Below are positions 27,949-37,854 of a stretch of DNA of 64,000 nucleotides, one piece after another. Positions within the stretch are counted from its first letter, which is position 1. Each line of letters starts with the position of its first letter. The position numbers and the translations under genes are program-made. The notes beneath the pieces were generated by a model. It did not search any database and was not told the origin of the DNA. It saw only the letters and a program-made list of their open reading frames with translations. Source of the DNA: Lachnospiraceae bacterium (GTDB taxonomy: Bacteria; Bacillota; Clostridia; Lachnospirales; Lachnospiraceae). Where the stretch lies: NCBI GenBank assembly GCA_017527205.1, contig JAFXQK010000014.1:1-64000 (forward strand), given 5' to 3'.

Positions 27949-30882
27949 TTACTCCAGCGGCAGACCAAACTCTTTGCGCTTCTTGGTCAGCTCTTCATTT
28001 ATTAAGATCGAGTAGTCCAAAATGGTCTCTCTCGGATCTGCCTTCTCATTGATACACTTACGAACTGCGTTGGTCAGGTGACGTCCAGTATAGTATCCAC
28101 CAGGAACCTCTCTGATACCAACCGTCTGCTCCCACTGATCCGTCAGAACCTCGATTGCGTGCTGAGACCATGCCAGCTGTGCAAATGCGTTCTTGTTTGC
28201 GGTAGCATATCTTGCGGATGCGCCTAACAGTGCTTCCATCTCTCTACCGAATTTCACCTGCGTGTTGGTTGCGCCCCACCACTTGAAGAACTCCCACGCT
28301 TTCTTCTCGGTTGCGTCGTCAGAAGGAAGGATCATGGATGCTGCGCCAACGATACAGTCGGAACGGTCGATCCAGGTTCTGCCATACTCATCCGTCTTCT
28401 CAGTACCGGGAACCAAGGTGAAGTCCCAGAGACCTCTGATTTCGGGAGCGGATACCATCAGGGTATTGTACATACCGTAGTTTGCAACTGCGATAGGCAT
28501 TTCACCGGAACGGAAACGGCTCGCAAAGTCGTAAACGGTAGGGCATCCATAGTCATTGTAGAACTTCACGTAATCAGCGAATGCATCTACGCCGGCATCA
28601 TCATTTACGATGGTCTTGGTTCCCTTTTCATTATAAAGGTCACCGCCATACTGATACAGCATCGTGAAGTACAGGTTCAGGTCGCCGCCGCTACCGGTCG
28701 TTGCCGTACCAGCCGCACTCGGCATACCAATGGTCATGTTGTTACCCTGAATGGTCGGGAACATCTCGATCAGTTCCTTCCAGGTATTGGGTACGTCCAA
28801 TTCCAGCTCTTCCAGAATGTCCTTACGATAGAACAGCACGTTGAAGGTCTGAGTCTCAGGCATGCCATAAACGGCGCCATCCAGAGAGTACTGTGCGTAG
28901 GAGCTGGGAGTGAAGTTGGAGAACACTTCGTCAAATCCGTCAAACTTTGTCAGGTCAACTGCAGAGCCACGAAGTGCATAGTTGACAGGCTGATCACCGC
29001 CGATGGAAAGAAGCACGTCAGGGCCTCTTCCTGCCATTACCGCATTCAGCACGGCTGCCGCCTGTACGGTCTGAACGTTAACCTTGATTCCGGTCTGAGG
29101 GGTAAACTCTTCATCAACCAAAGCCTTCATGATCGTGCCTTGGTCACGACCGGTCAATACCCAAACCTTAAGAGGCTTGTCGTCGCCCTTTGCATTTTCA
29201 TCATATACGTCACCAACTGCTTCGTAATCTACGAAGAAGGAAGCAACGAAGGACTTGATTTCATGTCCGGTATTCTTAAAGAAATTGGACTTGTCCTTCT
29301 TTACCTTCGCATCCGTACCAGCTACTCTGATGTAGTCAATATCAAGTCTGATTTCGGAGAGCTCCAGGATGGAGGTACCAAGTGCGGTGATGTTGTCCTT
29401 GAAGTTTGTGAACTCCGTCGTGATCTTCTCGGGCTTATCCACAAATCTTTCCAGCTGCGTTGCAAGGGTCTGTGCCGTAGCAATCTGGCTGGCCTTCTGA
29501 CCGGAAATGGCAACCATGTCATCAACGGCCTTGTAAAGACGTCTTGCCTCGAGTTCCATTGCAAGAATGGTCTCAGGGTATACGTTCTGAATCTTATAGT
29601 CTCTGTACTTGTCAGGCGTTGCGCCAGTATAAACCAGAATCGTTCTGTAAATCTTGTTCAGGCGGAAGGTGCAGTCCTCAAGTTCATCCAGAACCTTACC
29701 TACCTCGCCGAGGGTTGCCTCAAGGCGAAGGGTATGCTTACCAGCGGTCAGATAGAAATTGAAGGGACCATCGTCATTGCCAAGCGTCTTGCACTCCCAA
29801 TCGTTCTGATAATCAAATGCAATTTCCTTTACTTCTTTAAAAGGAACTTCTCCGTCGATCATCAGCATACGGCCAGACACGCTACCTCTGGAGTAGTTCT
29901 GACGCCCCTTAACGGTGATGTGATAATATCCGGTTTCGGGCACGTTAACTTCCCATTCAATCCACTGGCCTGCGGATCTCCATGCATCACCGCCGGTGTA
30001 GTTCAAAATGGTCTTGGTTACGCTATAGGGACTAGTGGTCGCAGAAGAGCGATCATATTTTGCATACAGGGAAGATTCGGAACGGCGTACGGAATCTTCG
30101 CCTTCAATTACTTCATTTAAAGTAAGGCCGACGCTGCTGGGGCTTACTGCGGGAAGGGACGCCGCATACTCAGCGTAGGACTTGATCTCTTGAATTGCAG
30201 CGAGCTTGATCTTTCTCAACACCATGGGTTCATTGACTGCAACGAACGTAATGGTGTTTTCGCCCTGTTCAAAATAGAACTCGTAGGGGTCGGCAATATA
30301 GCCCATGCTGTCCTTGCAGTATGCGCCCTGCCAATCATAGATCTCCACCTGCGTGGGACGAATCTCGTTCCCCTGGTTGTCCACTCTCTTTTCGCCGCCA
30401 TCCGTCCAAATACGGCTGAACACCATATTTCCGGCGTCATCAAAAGGAAGCTTTCCGTTGATCAAAACGGAACGCTCTGCAGCAACGCCTCTGGACTGAG
30501 GGAGCAGATACTCCATGTAAATGTTATAGAAGCCGGCCTGAGGTACGTTCACCTTCCAGGTAACGGTGGAACCGGCATCCGTCAAAAGTGCCTGGCTCTC
30601 TCCGCTATAATTGCTGACAACCTCAGCCTTGCCTACTTCGGTCGCGTAGTCATAAAGACCCACTTCCACGTCGGTTCTCGGCGTGCTCGCACCTGCATGA
30701 TCCCTCAGATAGCCAGAGTACGTACCGGTACGCACGGCACCCGTAACGTCAATGTCGAGGTTATGGCCTTCATATTTCTCATGAAAGTCCTTGGTACCCC
30801 TGAGGTTCAAGAGCAGGCAAAATACAACAAAAGCTGCGATTACGCCCACAAAAATTAACAGTTTCTTCACAGAGTCCTTCAT
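27949..30882 (-). CDS. Solute-binding protein fused to two carbohydrate-binding-like domains
   Basis: A 977-residue exported protein, about twice the usual length. Residues 5-26 form a signal/anchor helix. Two similar jelly-roll domains follow (~70-230 and ~255-430), each with WKVNVPQAGFYNIYMEY- or WEVNVPETGYYHITVKG-type strands as in CBM6/35 modules. After a helical region (~430-555) comes a type 1 ABC binding domain (PLKVWVLTGRDQGT, FNVLFYRKDILEELELDVPNTW, FKWWGATNTQVKFG). It leads the nine-gene operon. The architecture suggests capture of long or wall-bound glycan before transfer. The start has AGGAGG. Confidence 0.85.
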   Translation of the reverse strand: MKDSVKKLLIFVGVIAAFVVFCLLLNLRGTKDFHEKYEGHNLDIDVTGAVRTGTYSGYLRDHAGASTPRTDVEVGLYDYATEVGKAEVVSNYSGESQALLTDAGSTVTWKVNVPQAGFYNIYMEYLLPQSRGVAAERSVLINGKLPFDDAGNMVFSRIWTDGGEKRVDNQGNEIRPTQVEIYDWQGAYCKDSMGYIADPYEFYFEQGENTITFVAVNEPMVLRKIKLAAIQEIKSYAEYAASLPAVSPSSVGLTLNEVIEGEDSVRRSESSLYAKYDRSSATTSPYSVTKTILNYTGGDAWRSAGQWIEWEVNVPETGYYHITVKGRQNYSRGSVSGRMLMIDGEVPFKEVKEIAFDYQNDWECKTLGNDDGPFNFYLTAGKHTLRLEATLGEVGKVLDELEDCTFRLNKIYRTILVYTGATPDKYRDYKIQNVYPETILAMELEARRLYKAVDDMVAISGQKASQIATAQTLATQLERFVDKPEKITTEFTNFKDNITALGTSILELSEIRLDIDYIRVAGTDAKVKKDKSNFFKNTGHEIKSFVASFFVDYEAVGDVYDENAKGDDKPLKVWVLTGRDQGTIMKALVDEEFTPQTGIKVNVQTVQAAAVLNAVMAGRGPDVLLSIGGDQPVNYALRGSAVDLTKFDGFDEVFSNFTPSSYAQYSLDGAVYGMPETQTFNVLFYRKDILEELELDVPNTWKELIEMFPTIQGNNMTIGMPSAAGTATTGSGGDLNLYFTMLYQYGGDLYNEKGTKTIVNDDAGVDAFADYVKFYNDYGCPTVYDFASRFRSGEMPIAVANYGMYNTLMVSAPEIRGLWDFTLVPGTEKTDEYGRTWIDRSDCIVGAASMILPSDDATEKKAWEFFKWWGATNTQVKFGREMEALLGASARYATANKNAFAQLAWSQHAIEVLTDQWEQTVGIREVPGGYYTGRHLTNAVRKCINEKADPRETILDYSILINEELTKKRKEFGLPLE

Positions 30883-31010
30883 ACATGCCTCCTAGAGTTC
30901 TAGAAAAATAGAGATAGTCCCCTTCATAATTGCTATTATAACTGTTCAACTTGCCTAATGTCTCCCTAAATCTTGCCATATGCAAAATACATCTTGCTTA
31001 TTTCCACCAA

Positions 31011-31026
31011 TGAAAGCGCTTTTTTC
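31011..31026. promoter_or_regulatory. Candidate CcpA (cre) site upstream of the transport operon
   Basis: TGAAAGCGCTTTTT matches the catabolite-responsive element core (AAAGCGCTTT plus one flank), with two mismatches to the palindromic consensus. It lies about 130 bp before the operon start, and a TATAAT-like -10 is at 30935-30940. Carbon catabolite control is inferred. Confidence 0.55.
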
Positions 31027-31091
31027 TTATGCACATTGGACACTTTTTCCTATCGATATTTCTCCAATCAACCCTCATTTTTTGTTTTCAT

Positions 31092-31146
31092 GAAAAAAAC
31101 GGCCCCTTTTTTGTCTGTTTTTACCACAAAAGGCCGCTTTTTTTTC
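31092..31146 (-). terminator. Terminator after the export operon (bidirectional appearance)
   Basis: On the minus strand GCGGCC-TTTTGT pairs with ACAAAA-AAGGGGCCG and is followed by seven T. The plus strand also has a T-run, so it could stop both strands. It lies about 70 bp after the ATPase stop. Confidence 0.85.
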
Positions 31147-31213
31147 CGCATTTTGGAAATCGCAATATTTGTTAAATGACTTTTTGAAAAAATTAGCCAA
31201 AATTCATAAAGAA

Positions 31214-32137
31214 TTAAGAAAGTTGCATTTCTTCTTCAGATTTTGCGGTTTTTTCTTCCTCAGGAGAGGTAATAATGATCTTTCCCTCCTTCATTTCCAG
31301 CTTTAACTTATTTCCGGAAAGATGAAGTTCATCGAGCAGCTCTCTCGGAATCTGAACGCGGCCTGCCTTATCCATGACCACGTACTCTTCCTGCGTATCC
31401 TCGTTTCTCCAGTCAACGGACACCTCCTTCAGACGGTCCGCATAGCTCTCCTTCAGGATACGCTCACTGCTGATCTTTCCATCCCTGATGGCCACCACAC
31501 GCTTTACCTTCTTCGAAAGTGCCACGTCATGGGTTACGATCAAAATGGTCTGGCCCTCCTTGTTCAGCTCCGTAAACAGGTCAAAAATATAATTTGCCGT
31601 CATCGGATCCACACTACCGGTAGGCTCGTCCGCCAAAAGAAGCTTCGGTGAGTTTGCCAGGGCAATCGCGATGGCAATTCTCTGCTGTTCACCACCGGAA
31701 AGCATGTTCAGCCTGCTGTGCTTCTTGTGAGACATGCCCACGCGCTCCAGCAGTTCCAACGCCTTCTCCCGCTTCTTTCTTCCGCTAGCCAGATGCATGG
31801 GAAGCATGACGTTCTCGAAGGCCGACAGATAAGGCAGTAAATTACGCCCATTATTCTGCCACACAAAGCCAACCGTATCGCGCTTATAGACCACCAGATC
31901 CTTCTCGGTCATGGTAAACAGGTTCTTGCCACCCACGAGAAGAGATCCCGCACTCGGTCGATCCAGGCCGCCGATCATGTTGAGGAAGGTCGACTTACCG
32001 CTTCCGCTGTTACCGATCAGCGCCGTCAGCTCGCCCTCCTCCACGGTCAGGTCTAAGCCCTGCAGCGCCAGCACCTCCGTCTGTTTTGTCTTATAAATCT
32101 TTACCAGGCCGTCCGCCTGTATCATATTCTCCGCCAT
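31214..32137 (-). CDS. MacB/LolD-type ABC ATPase with a C-terminal AbrB-like domain
   Basis: A 307-residue ATPase. Walker A is GNSGSGKST, the signature LSGGEQQR, Walker [10 protein letters not shown] and the switch His is in IVTHD. After the ~225-residue ATPase core, residues 253-290 read [20 protein letters not shown] and continue like a SpoVT/AbrB swapped-hairpin domain, unusual for a transporter subunit. The start at 32137 has GGAGGACGAA before it; an upstream frame would add 27 unlikely residues running into the neighbouring ATPase gene. It lies 16 bp after the second ATPase gene and shares the FtsX-type permease. Confidence 0.85.
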   Translation of the reverse strand: MAENMIQADGLVKIYKTKQTEVLALQGLDLTVEEGELTALIGNSGSGKSTFLNMIGGLDRPSAGSLLVGGKNLFTMTEKDLVVYKRDTVGFVWQNNGRNLLPYLSAFENVMLPMHLASGRKKREKALELLERVGMSHKKHSRLNMLSGGEQQRIAIAIALANSPKLLLADEPTGSVDPMTANYIFDLFTELNKEGQTILIVTHDVALSKKVKRVVAIRDGKISSERILKESYADRLKEVSVDWRNEDTQEEYVVMDKAGRVQIPRELLDELHLSGNKLKLEMKEGKIIITSPEEEKTAKSEEEMQLS

Positions 32138-32153
32138 TTCGTCCTCCAAACAC

Positions 32154-32858
32154 TTAAGCGTCGGCTTGCTGCGAGATCTGCACTCCGTTTTCCAGCTCAA
32201 TGACCATGTCGCCGGCATCCATCAGTCCGACGTCATGCGTAGTCATCACGATGGTTACGTGCTCCTTCTTCGTCATCTCCTGGAAAAGCTTGGTCACCTC
32301 TGCCGCCATGGCACTGTCGAGCTCCGCCGTAGGCTCATCCGCAAGGATAATGCTCGGGCTGTGCGCAATGGCTCTTGCGATGGCCACGCGCTGCTGCTCA
32401 CCACCGGACATCTCCGAGGGCATGTGATGCATACGGCTTCCAAGACCAACCATTTTCAGGCACTCCTCGACGCGTTTCTTATGATCTCCCTTAATGCCCG
32501 CCATTCTCATGGAAAACTCCACGTTCTGAAAGGCATTCATGCTGGGAATCAGGGATACGGACTGAAAGACAAAGCCAATCTTTTTTCTGCGAAGCTTCTC
32601 CTTCTGAAAGGCACTCAGCCTGCTGACGTCCTGTCCGTCGATAATGACCCTTCCCGTCGTAGGGTTGTCCAGCGCGCCAACGATATTCAGCAGCGTTGTC
32701 TTTCCCGAACCGGATCTTCCCTTTAATATTGTAAGAATTCCCTCGGGAATGTTTGCGTTTACGCTTTTTAACGCCTGGAAATCTCCGCTGGCCGTGGAGA
32801 ACGTCCTCCCGACGTTTTGGATCTCTATGATGTAATTCTTGCTGCGATCTTCTTCCAT
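32154..32858 (-). CDS. MacB/LolD-type ABC ATPase
   Basis: A 234-residue ATPase of the MacB/LolD class with Walker A KGRSGSGKTT, Q-loop FVFQSVSLIPSMNA, signature MSGGEQQRVAIARA, Walker B IILADEPTAELD and switch MTTHD. It should power substrate extrusion through the large permease encoded just upstream (17 bp gap). The presence of two ATPase genes suggests a heterodimer. Confidence 0.93.
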   Translation of the reverse strand: MEEDRSKNYIIEIQNVGRTFSTASGDFQALKSVNANIPEGILTILKGRSGSGKTTLLNIVGALDNPTTGRVIIDGQDVSRLSAFQKEKLRRKKIGFVFQSVSLIPSMNAFQNVEFSMRMAGIKGDHKKRVEECLKMVGLGSRMHHMPSEMSGGEQQRVAIARAIAHSPSIILADEPTAELDSAMAAEVTKLFQEMTKKEHVTIVMTTHDVGLMDAGDMVIELENGVQISQQADA

Positions 32859-32875
32859 CTTAGCTCCTTTTCGCC

Positions 32876-35689
32876 TTATTCTTCACCAAGCTTAAGTGCC
32901 TTCGTAACATTCATCTTAAATACCAGAGTGATCAGGGTCAGCAGGCACAGTGCCATGACGCCCGCGATCACCAGATAGAGCCTGTTCATGTCCGTCTGAT
33001 TGACGATCAGCTTCATCGGCAGCACCTGATTGGAGGCCGCATAAGCCGTCTGCAGCATGGGCACGAACATTCTCGAGGTCAGGGTACCGATGCCAATTCC
33101 GGCAAAGATCGAGAGTACGCCAGAGAAAATCTGCTCATTGATCAGCATGTGGAACAGCTCACCCTTATGCATGCCGCATGCGCGAAGCACGCCGAAGATC
33201 ATTTCCCTCGAGCGAATCGACATGATCCAGTAGATCAGATAACCTACCGCGCAAAGGATGATCGTTACGATAAAGCCCATGGTCAGCACGCCGTTGGTAC
33301 CCTGAAGCAGGGGGTCCTGTACGACCTGTCTCATGGCAGCGGCCTTATCTGCATACTTCACGACGTGGATGTTTTTCTCCTTTATCCATTCATAGATGGC
33401 ATCGGAGGTTGCACCGGGCTCTAGCTTCGCCCAAATTTCATAGGGATAAATTCCTAAATTCTTCTGAATGGTCGCAAAATTGGCAATCACGAGAAGATTG
33501 TTCTGCTTCTGCGCCGTTCCGTCCGCACCCACCGTGATGGAGGTCGGCTCATAGCCCGGCCAATAATCAAAGAAATCAACAATTTTGGCCTGAATGATAG
33601 TTCCGTAGCGATCCTTATATTCGACACTGTCGCCAACCTTATATCCAAATACGTCGCGGAAGTTTGCGGACAGCAGCACGCCATCCGGCGCCACGGCCAG
33701 TTCATTCAAGTACTCACGATACGGCTTGCCCGTCAGCTCCGCTTCCAGATTCGTAATGGTTCCATATTCCTTCGTATGAATTCCAAGAATCGTACAGGCA
33801 GACTGCGTTTTGTCTACCGTTTTGACGGAGCCGCGCTCATCCAGGAATACCTTGGTATATGCTTCCACGCCAGGCATGGAGGCGAATCTGCTGTAATCAG
33901 GCTCCATGTAAGCTGCCGTTGCCGTATCCGTGGGATTGTCCGTACTGGAGGGAACCTTGTTCCAAACCTCCTTGATGACAATGTCCACGGGCTCTAAGTA
34001 CTCCGTATTCTCCTTGGCATTCTGCAGAATGGTTCTTGCAACAACCGCATGATACATGCCAAGGGAGATGGTCAAAATCATGAACAGCATGATGAACTGC
34101 TGTTTTCTTCCGTTCTTTACGTTCTCCATGAAGGACGCATAGCTGGCAGGCTTCCAAAAGCGCTTACCCATCAGATAAATCAGATGGATCACGAGCGGCT
34201 GAAGTCTTAAGAACAATAGTCCCATGCCTACTATAAATAAGGAAGAACTTAAGTACAGCAGGGGATCCAGCGTCTGTCCCTCCATGACGGAGGCGGCCAG
34301 ACTGCCCTGATTCTTCGAGAAATTGTAGTAGCCATACAGGGAGATGCCAAGCAAAATAACGTCAAGGAAAATCTTCTCCCACCAGGATCTCTTTCTCAAA
34401 GCATTGGACTGCTTCAGCTTTACGATCGTCAGACGGCTATGCTTCAGCGCGGGGATCGTCATGATCAGAACGCATCCCACCGCAGCCGCAATGGCATAAC
34501 TCCATACCGACTGGTCAAACTTGATGTTGAGCTGACGCCTTACGTTGAACTCCAGGAAGTTCTGGGTGGAACCCAACAGTCTGCAAAACACCGTTCCGAG
34601 CGGAATGCCCGCCGCCGCGCCAAGGAGCGTCAGGAACGTGCTCTGGTACAAATAGAGCCGGAACATCTGGCTGCTGGAGCCGCCACGGCTCTTCATGACG
34701 GAAATCTCATTTCTCTCCATGTCATACATCTGACCGGAAATCATAAACAGGAACGCGCAGAGCAAAATCAAGACCGGAACCTGTAAAATAAAGAGTGCCG
34801 CTTCAATTCTCGTGCGCTTGGAAAGGTAATTTTCCAAAAGCTCGCGATATTCCGGCTTTGACATCGTCTTGCGGATGGCGCTCTCCTCCGTATAGTAGAC
34901 CGTCTTTTCCATCAGCTGATCCACCTTCTCGGCGGTGATGTCATCATACTCAAATAAATTAAAGAACTGACAGGTGATGGAATAGTGATAAGCATTTTCT
35001 CCAAGGAAGTATTCCCGAAACAGATCCTCTTTCATCAGCGCAACAATTCCCATGTCGGAGGGCTTCACCTGCCAATAAAAGTCCGTGCTGTCCTCCTCCG
35101 CAAATACGCCAACAATCTTAATGCGAATCATGTTTTTATTGGCGTCTGCGAGTCCCGTAAATTCAAAGGTCTCGCCTACAAGCAGGTTATTATTCACCAG
35201 ACAATCCTGACTCACGACGACCTCAAAGGCACCGTCCTCGGAATATCCACTCTCAGAATACATCTCACCGGAGAGCAGCTTTGCATGCTTCTCCAGATTT
35301 GACATAAAGCCAAGTCGCAGGCCGTCCGTTCCCAGGTCCGTCCTGTTCCAGGTTGATTGGAGCGGAGCCTTTGACAAGGAATAGTAATAGATTCGCTCCC
35401 TCTCCGTTACCCCCATGGCGCCGTCCATCTCCGCCATGGCATTTTCCAGCTTTACAATGGATTTCCCTTCTCGGTCATTCTTTGCAATCATCAGCATGGA
35501 ATTCATGGCCGGCCAAAGGCCCTTTTCTGAAACATAATCGTCAAATTCATCCTTGATCATTCGGTCAAAGGCGGCATTTCGATACAGTGGAAAGCTCACC
35601 ACCGTAGCAATCAAAAGGATACAGCCCAGCAGAAGGCACAGAACCATCCATTTTTTATGCCATAACTTTTGCAACATTACTTTGAGCAT
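32876..35689 (-). CDS. Large FtsX/MacB-type ABC permease
   Basis: A 937-residue permease. An N-terminal helix (~15-37) is followed by a large extracellular domain, a cluster of three helices (~310-430), a fourth helix region (~455-520), a second extracellular domain (~570-790) and a final three-helix FtsX domain (~795-935), so it is a duplicated FtsX permease of the kind that forms a full channel. It works with the two ATPases and two adaptors. The given start overlaps the adaptor stop by 13 nt; an in-frame ATG at 35677 would give a TAATG overlap instead. Confidence 0.88.
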   Translation of the reverse strand: MLKVMLQKLWHKKWMVLCLLLGCILLIATVVSFPLYRNAAFDRMIKDEFDDYVSEKGLWPAMNSMLMIAKNDREGKSIVKLENAMAEMDGAMGVTERERIYYYSLSKAPLQSTWNRTDLGTDGLRLGFMSNLEKHAKLLSGEMYSESGYSEDGAFEVVVSQDCLVNNNLLVGETFEFTGLADANKNMIRIKIVGVFAEEDSTDFYWQVKPSDMGIVALMKEDLFREYFLGENAYHYSITCQFFNLFEYDDITAEKVDQLMEKTVYYTEESAIRKTMSKPEYRELLENYLSKRTRIEAALFILQVPVLILLCAFLFMISGQMYDMERNEISVMKSRGGSSSQMFRLYLYQSTFLTLLGAAAGIPLGTVFCRLLGSTQNFLEFNVRRQLNIKFDQSVWSYAIAAAVGCVLIMTIPALKHSRLTIVKLKQSNALRKRSWWEKIFLDVILLGISLYGYYNFSKNQGSLAASVMEGQTLDPLLYLSSSLFIVGMGLLFLRLQPLVIHLIYLMGKRFWKPASYASFMENVKNGRKQQFIMLFMILTISLGMYHAVVARTILQNAKENTEYLEPVDIVIKEVWNKVPSSTDNPTDTATAAYMEPDYSRFASMPGVEAYTKVFLDERGSVKTVDKTQSACTILGIHTKEYGTITNLEAELTGKPYREYLNELAVAPDGVLLSANFRDVFGYKVGDSVEYKDRYGTIIQAKIVDFFDYWPGYEPTSITVGADGTAQKQNNLLVIANFATIQKNLGIYPYEIWAKLEPGATSDAIYEWIKEKNIHVVKYADKAAAMRQVVQDPLLQGTNGVLTMGFIVTIILCAVGYLIYWIMSIRSREMIFGVLRACGMHKGELFHMLINEQIFSGVLSIFAGIGIGTLTSRMFVPMLQTAYAASNQVLPMKLIVNQTDMNRLYLVIAGVMALCLLTLITLVFKMNVTKALKLGEE

Positions 35690-37854
35690 ATTTCCATCCC
35701 TTCCGTCAGTCCCTCGACCACCCAGTAATAGCTGTCATTATAACCGCCAGACACGAAAAACTGCGCCTTTACCTTACCATTTTCATCCTTAATATAGACA
35801 TAGGTCTTTCCACCATTGTCATACACCGCCGCTTTCGGCACGATCAAAACATTATCCATGGTTCTGGTCTTCGCCGAAACAGTATACCGAAAACGATCCC
35901 ACCAATCTCCGGCAAGCGCTCCCTGCAGGACGTCCTCCACGGCTTCCTCAGGAAGCAGAATCTTCTTGGTATCCGTCTGAAGCTCCCTTCCGACGCCTAC
36001 CTTGGACATGGTAACCACCTTACAGGTAATCTTTTGTGGTTTCTGCTCTGCATCCGTATACTCCACGGTCACCATATTGCCATACTGAAGCATCTGATTG
36101 GCATCTTCCACCTGAACGTAACAGCTACTCTCATCAGCAATCACCGCAATCGTGGCATTTTTCTGTACGATGGATTCCTTTACAAGGTTATTATCCATCC
36201 GCAAAATCACGCCCGTCTTCTGCGCCACAATCTGCTTGGTGGCAAAATCCTTTTTTTGCTGAGCAATCGTTTTCTGAATGTCTGCAATCTGTTCCTCGTA
36301 GTTTTTTACGGACTCAAGATAGTACTCTTCCCCAGCATCCTTTTCGTTTTCCTTCCGAAAATCAGCAAGTCGTTCCTGCAGACGCGTCAGTCTCGTCTCG
36401 TTTCTGGAAAGTGCGATGTTGTCTGCCTCCACGCGTACTGTTGCAATGACGTCGCCTTTGTTTACGTGCTGGAAGAGCTTCACCTGATATTCTCCGAAAT
36501 AGGTCGTTCCGTTTTCGATGGGATTCTTTAATTCCTCGCTGTTGGAATAGGTCAGCTCCGCCCTTTCGGAAAAGTCCGTATGGAATTCTCCCCTGCCAAT
36601 CTTCACGGTCTTCGAACCATCCAGCTTCTGGGCAGCGTTATACAGCACCTTGTCCCCTTCCTTCAGGCCACTGAGAATCTCGGTATAGGTTCCGTCACTA
36701 TATCCCGTCTGGATATTGGCGCGGATGCTTTTTCCATCCTGATAGAGATAAACAAAGCTTCCCATCTCATCCTTGCGAATGCTCCCCTTGGGAATGGAAA
36801 GCACGTTCTCATAGCGTTTGGAAATCACGGTGATCACGGCATAATCGCCGACCTGAATCTCCTCGCCCGTTCCCTCCGGCAAATAGAAGGTGGAATAGAC
36901 CTTGCCGCCATTTGCGGACTGCCTAGCGTATTCATCTGAGGACATTGCTTCGTATTCCACTTGATACTTCACGCCGTCCACCAGCGCATACACCTCCTGC
37001 GCATTCTTAATCGTGTTCTTATTGATATAGTCGCATTTCAGAATCTTCTTATTTAAGTCACCCACCGCGACCACGGGCTGATCCGCCGAAAGCCAGCGAT
37101 TATTGCCAAACTCCGTCAAGGCAACAAGCTCTCCGTCCATGTTCGAAGTAATCATGGCGTTTTGACGATTCTGCTGCAGGGTCTTTAACAGATACTTTTG
37201 ATGGGCCAAATCCAATTCATATAAATCCTTGCGCTGTTGCAGCCCAAGCTCAATGGTATCCGCCGCATGCTTTGCGATGCGATAATCTCCCATGAATCTG
37301 TCATACATGGCACGCCAGGCAGCATACTTGGGATTCTCCACCATCTCGCCGCTTCCGTCCTGCGCGGGAATCTTCTCCGGCTCCTCCACGTTTTCATACT
37401 GCTCATAAGCCCATTTGGCATTGGTCTCCTGCCTGCGATATTCCTCCAGGCTCTTTTGCTGCTTTTCCACGAATTTCTGATACTCTTCCTGCATGGAAGC
37501 AATGGATTCCTTTTTCGCCTTAATCTGCTCGTCAATGCTTTCCGTGTTAGAGCTGATGAGCTGCTGCCCCGCCTTGACGGTCTCCCCCAGATATGCCCCG
37601 TAGGAGCCGAACGCAAATGCATATTCTGCTGCGTATTCCTGGACATAGGGCACAACCGTTGCCGCATAAACCGAAGCCGCATACATATTGCGAATGGCAG
37701 CCTCCTCGAAGCTGACCTCGGCATTTACCGGTTCAATCAGCTCGATCTCCTGAGAAACCTTCGCCGGCTCCGCGCTTCCCGTTCCCACATTGCATCCGGC
37801 AAGGGACAGGATCATGCTTCCTATGAGTAATAACGTTACGCTTTTCCTTCTCAT
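35677..37854 (-). CDS. Tandem-duplicated membrane fusion (HlyD/MacA-like) adaptor lipoprotein
   Basis: A 725-residue adaptor lipoprotein (lipobox SLAGC, Cys20), twice the normal length because it holds two adaptor modules. Module 1 (~50-400) has a half lipoyl domain, a long coiled coil (~105-220), the second lipoyl half, a beta-barrel and the C-terminal domain (NVLSIPKGSIRKDEMGSFVY, GLKEGDKVL). Module 2 (~410-725) repeats the order: lipoyl half YFGEYQVKLFQHVNKGD, coiled coil (~470-520), IVAQKTGVI lipoyl half, and NVLIVPKAAVYDNGG near the end. The start overlaps the preceding adaptor stop (ATGA). Confidence 0.85.
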   Translation of the reverse strand: MRRKSVTLLLIGSMILSLAGCNVGTGSAEPAKVSQEIELIEPVNAEVSFEEAAIRNMYAASVYAATVVPYVQEYAAEYAFAFGSYGAYLGETVKAGQQLISSNTESIDEQIKAKKESIASMQEEYQKFVEKQQKSLEEYRRQETNAKWAYEQYENVEEPEKIPAQDGSGEMVENPKYAAWRAMYDRFMGDYRIAKHAADTIELGLQQRKDLYELDLAHQKYLLKTLQQNRQNAMITSNMDGELVALTEFGNNRWLSADQPVVAVGDLNKKILKCDYINKNTIKNAQEVYALVDGVKYQVEYEAMSSDEYARQSANGGKVYSTFYLPEGTGEEIQVGDYAVITVISKRYENVLSIPKGSIRKDEMGSFVYLYQDGKSIRANIQTGYSDGTYTEILSGLKEGDKVLYNAAQKLDGSKTVKIGRGEFHTDFSERAELTYSNSEELKNPIENGTTYFGEYQVKLFQHVNKGDVIATVRVEADNIALSRNETRLTRLQERLADFRKENEKDAGEEYYLESVKNYEEQIADIQKTIAQQKKDFATKQIVAQKTGVILRMDNNLVKESIVQKNATIAVIADESSCYVQVEDANQMLQYGNMVTVEYTDAEQKPQKITCKVVTMSKVGVGRELQTDTKKILLPEEAVEDVLQGALAGDWWDRFRYTVSAKTRTMDNVLIVPKAAVYDNGGKTYVYIKDENGKVKAQFFVSGGYNDSYYWVVEGLTEGMEICSK

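Noticed and set aside
29140..30120. 326-codon plus-strand frame opposite the fusion binding protein
   Set aside because: Shadow of a well-supported minus-strand gene; no recognisable domain or start signal.
32137..32218. Extended N-terminus of the first ABC ATPase
   Set aside because: The extra 27 codons overlap the neighbouring ATPase gene and have no family similarity; a good ribosome site precedes ATG 32137.
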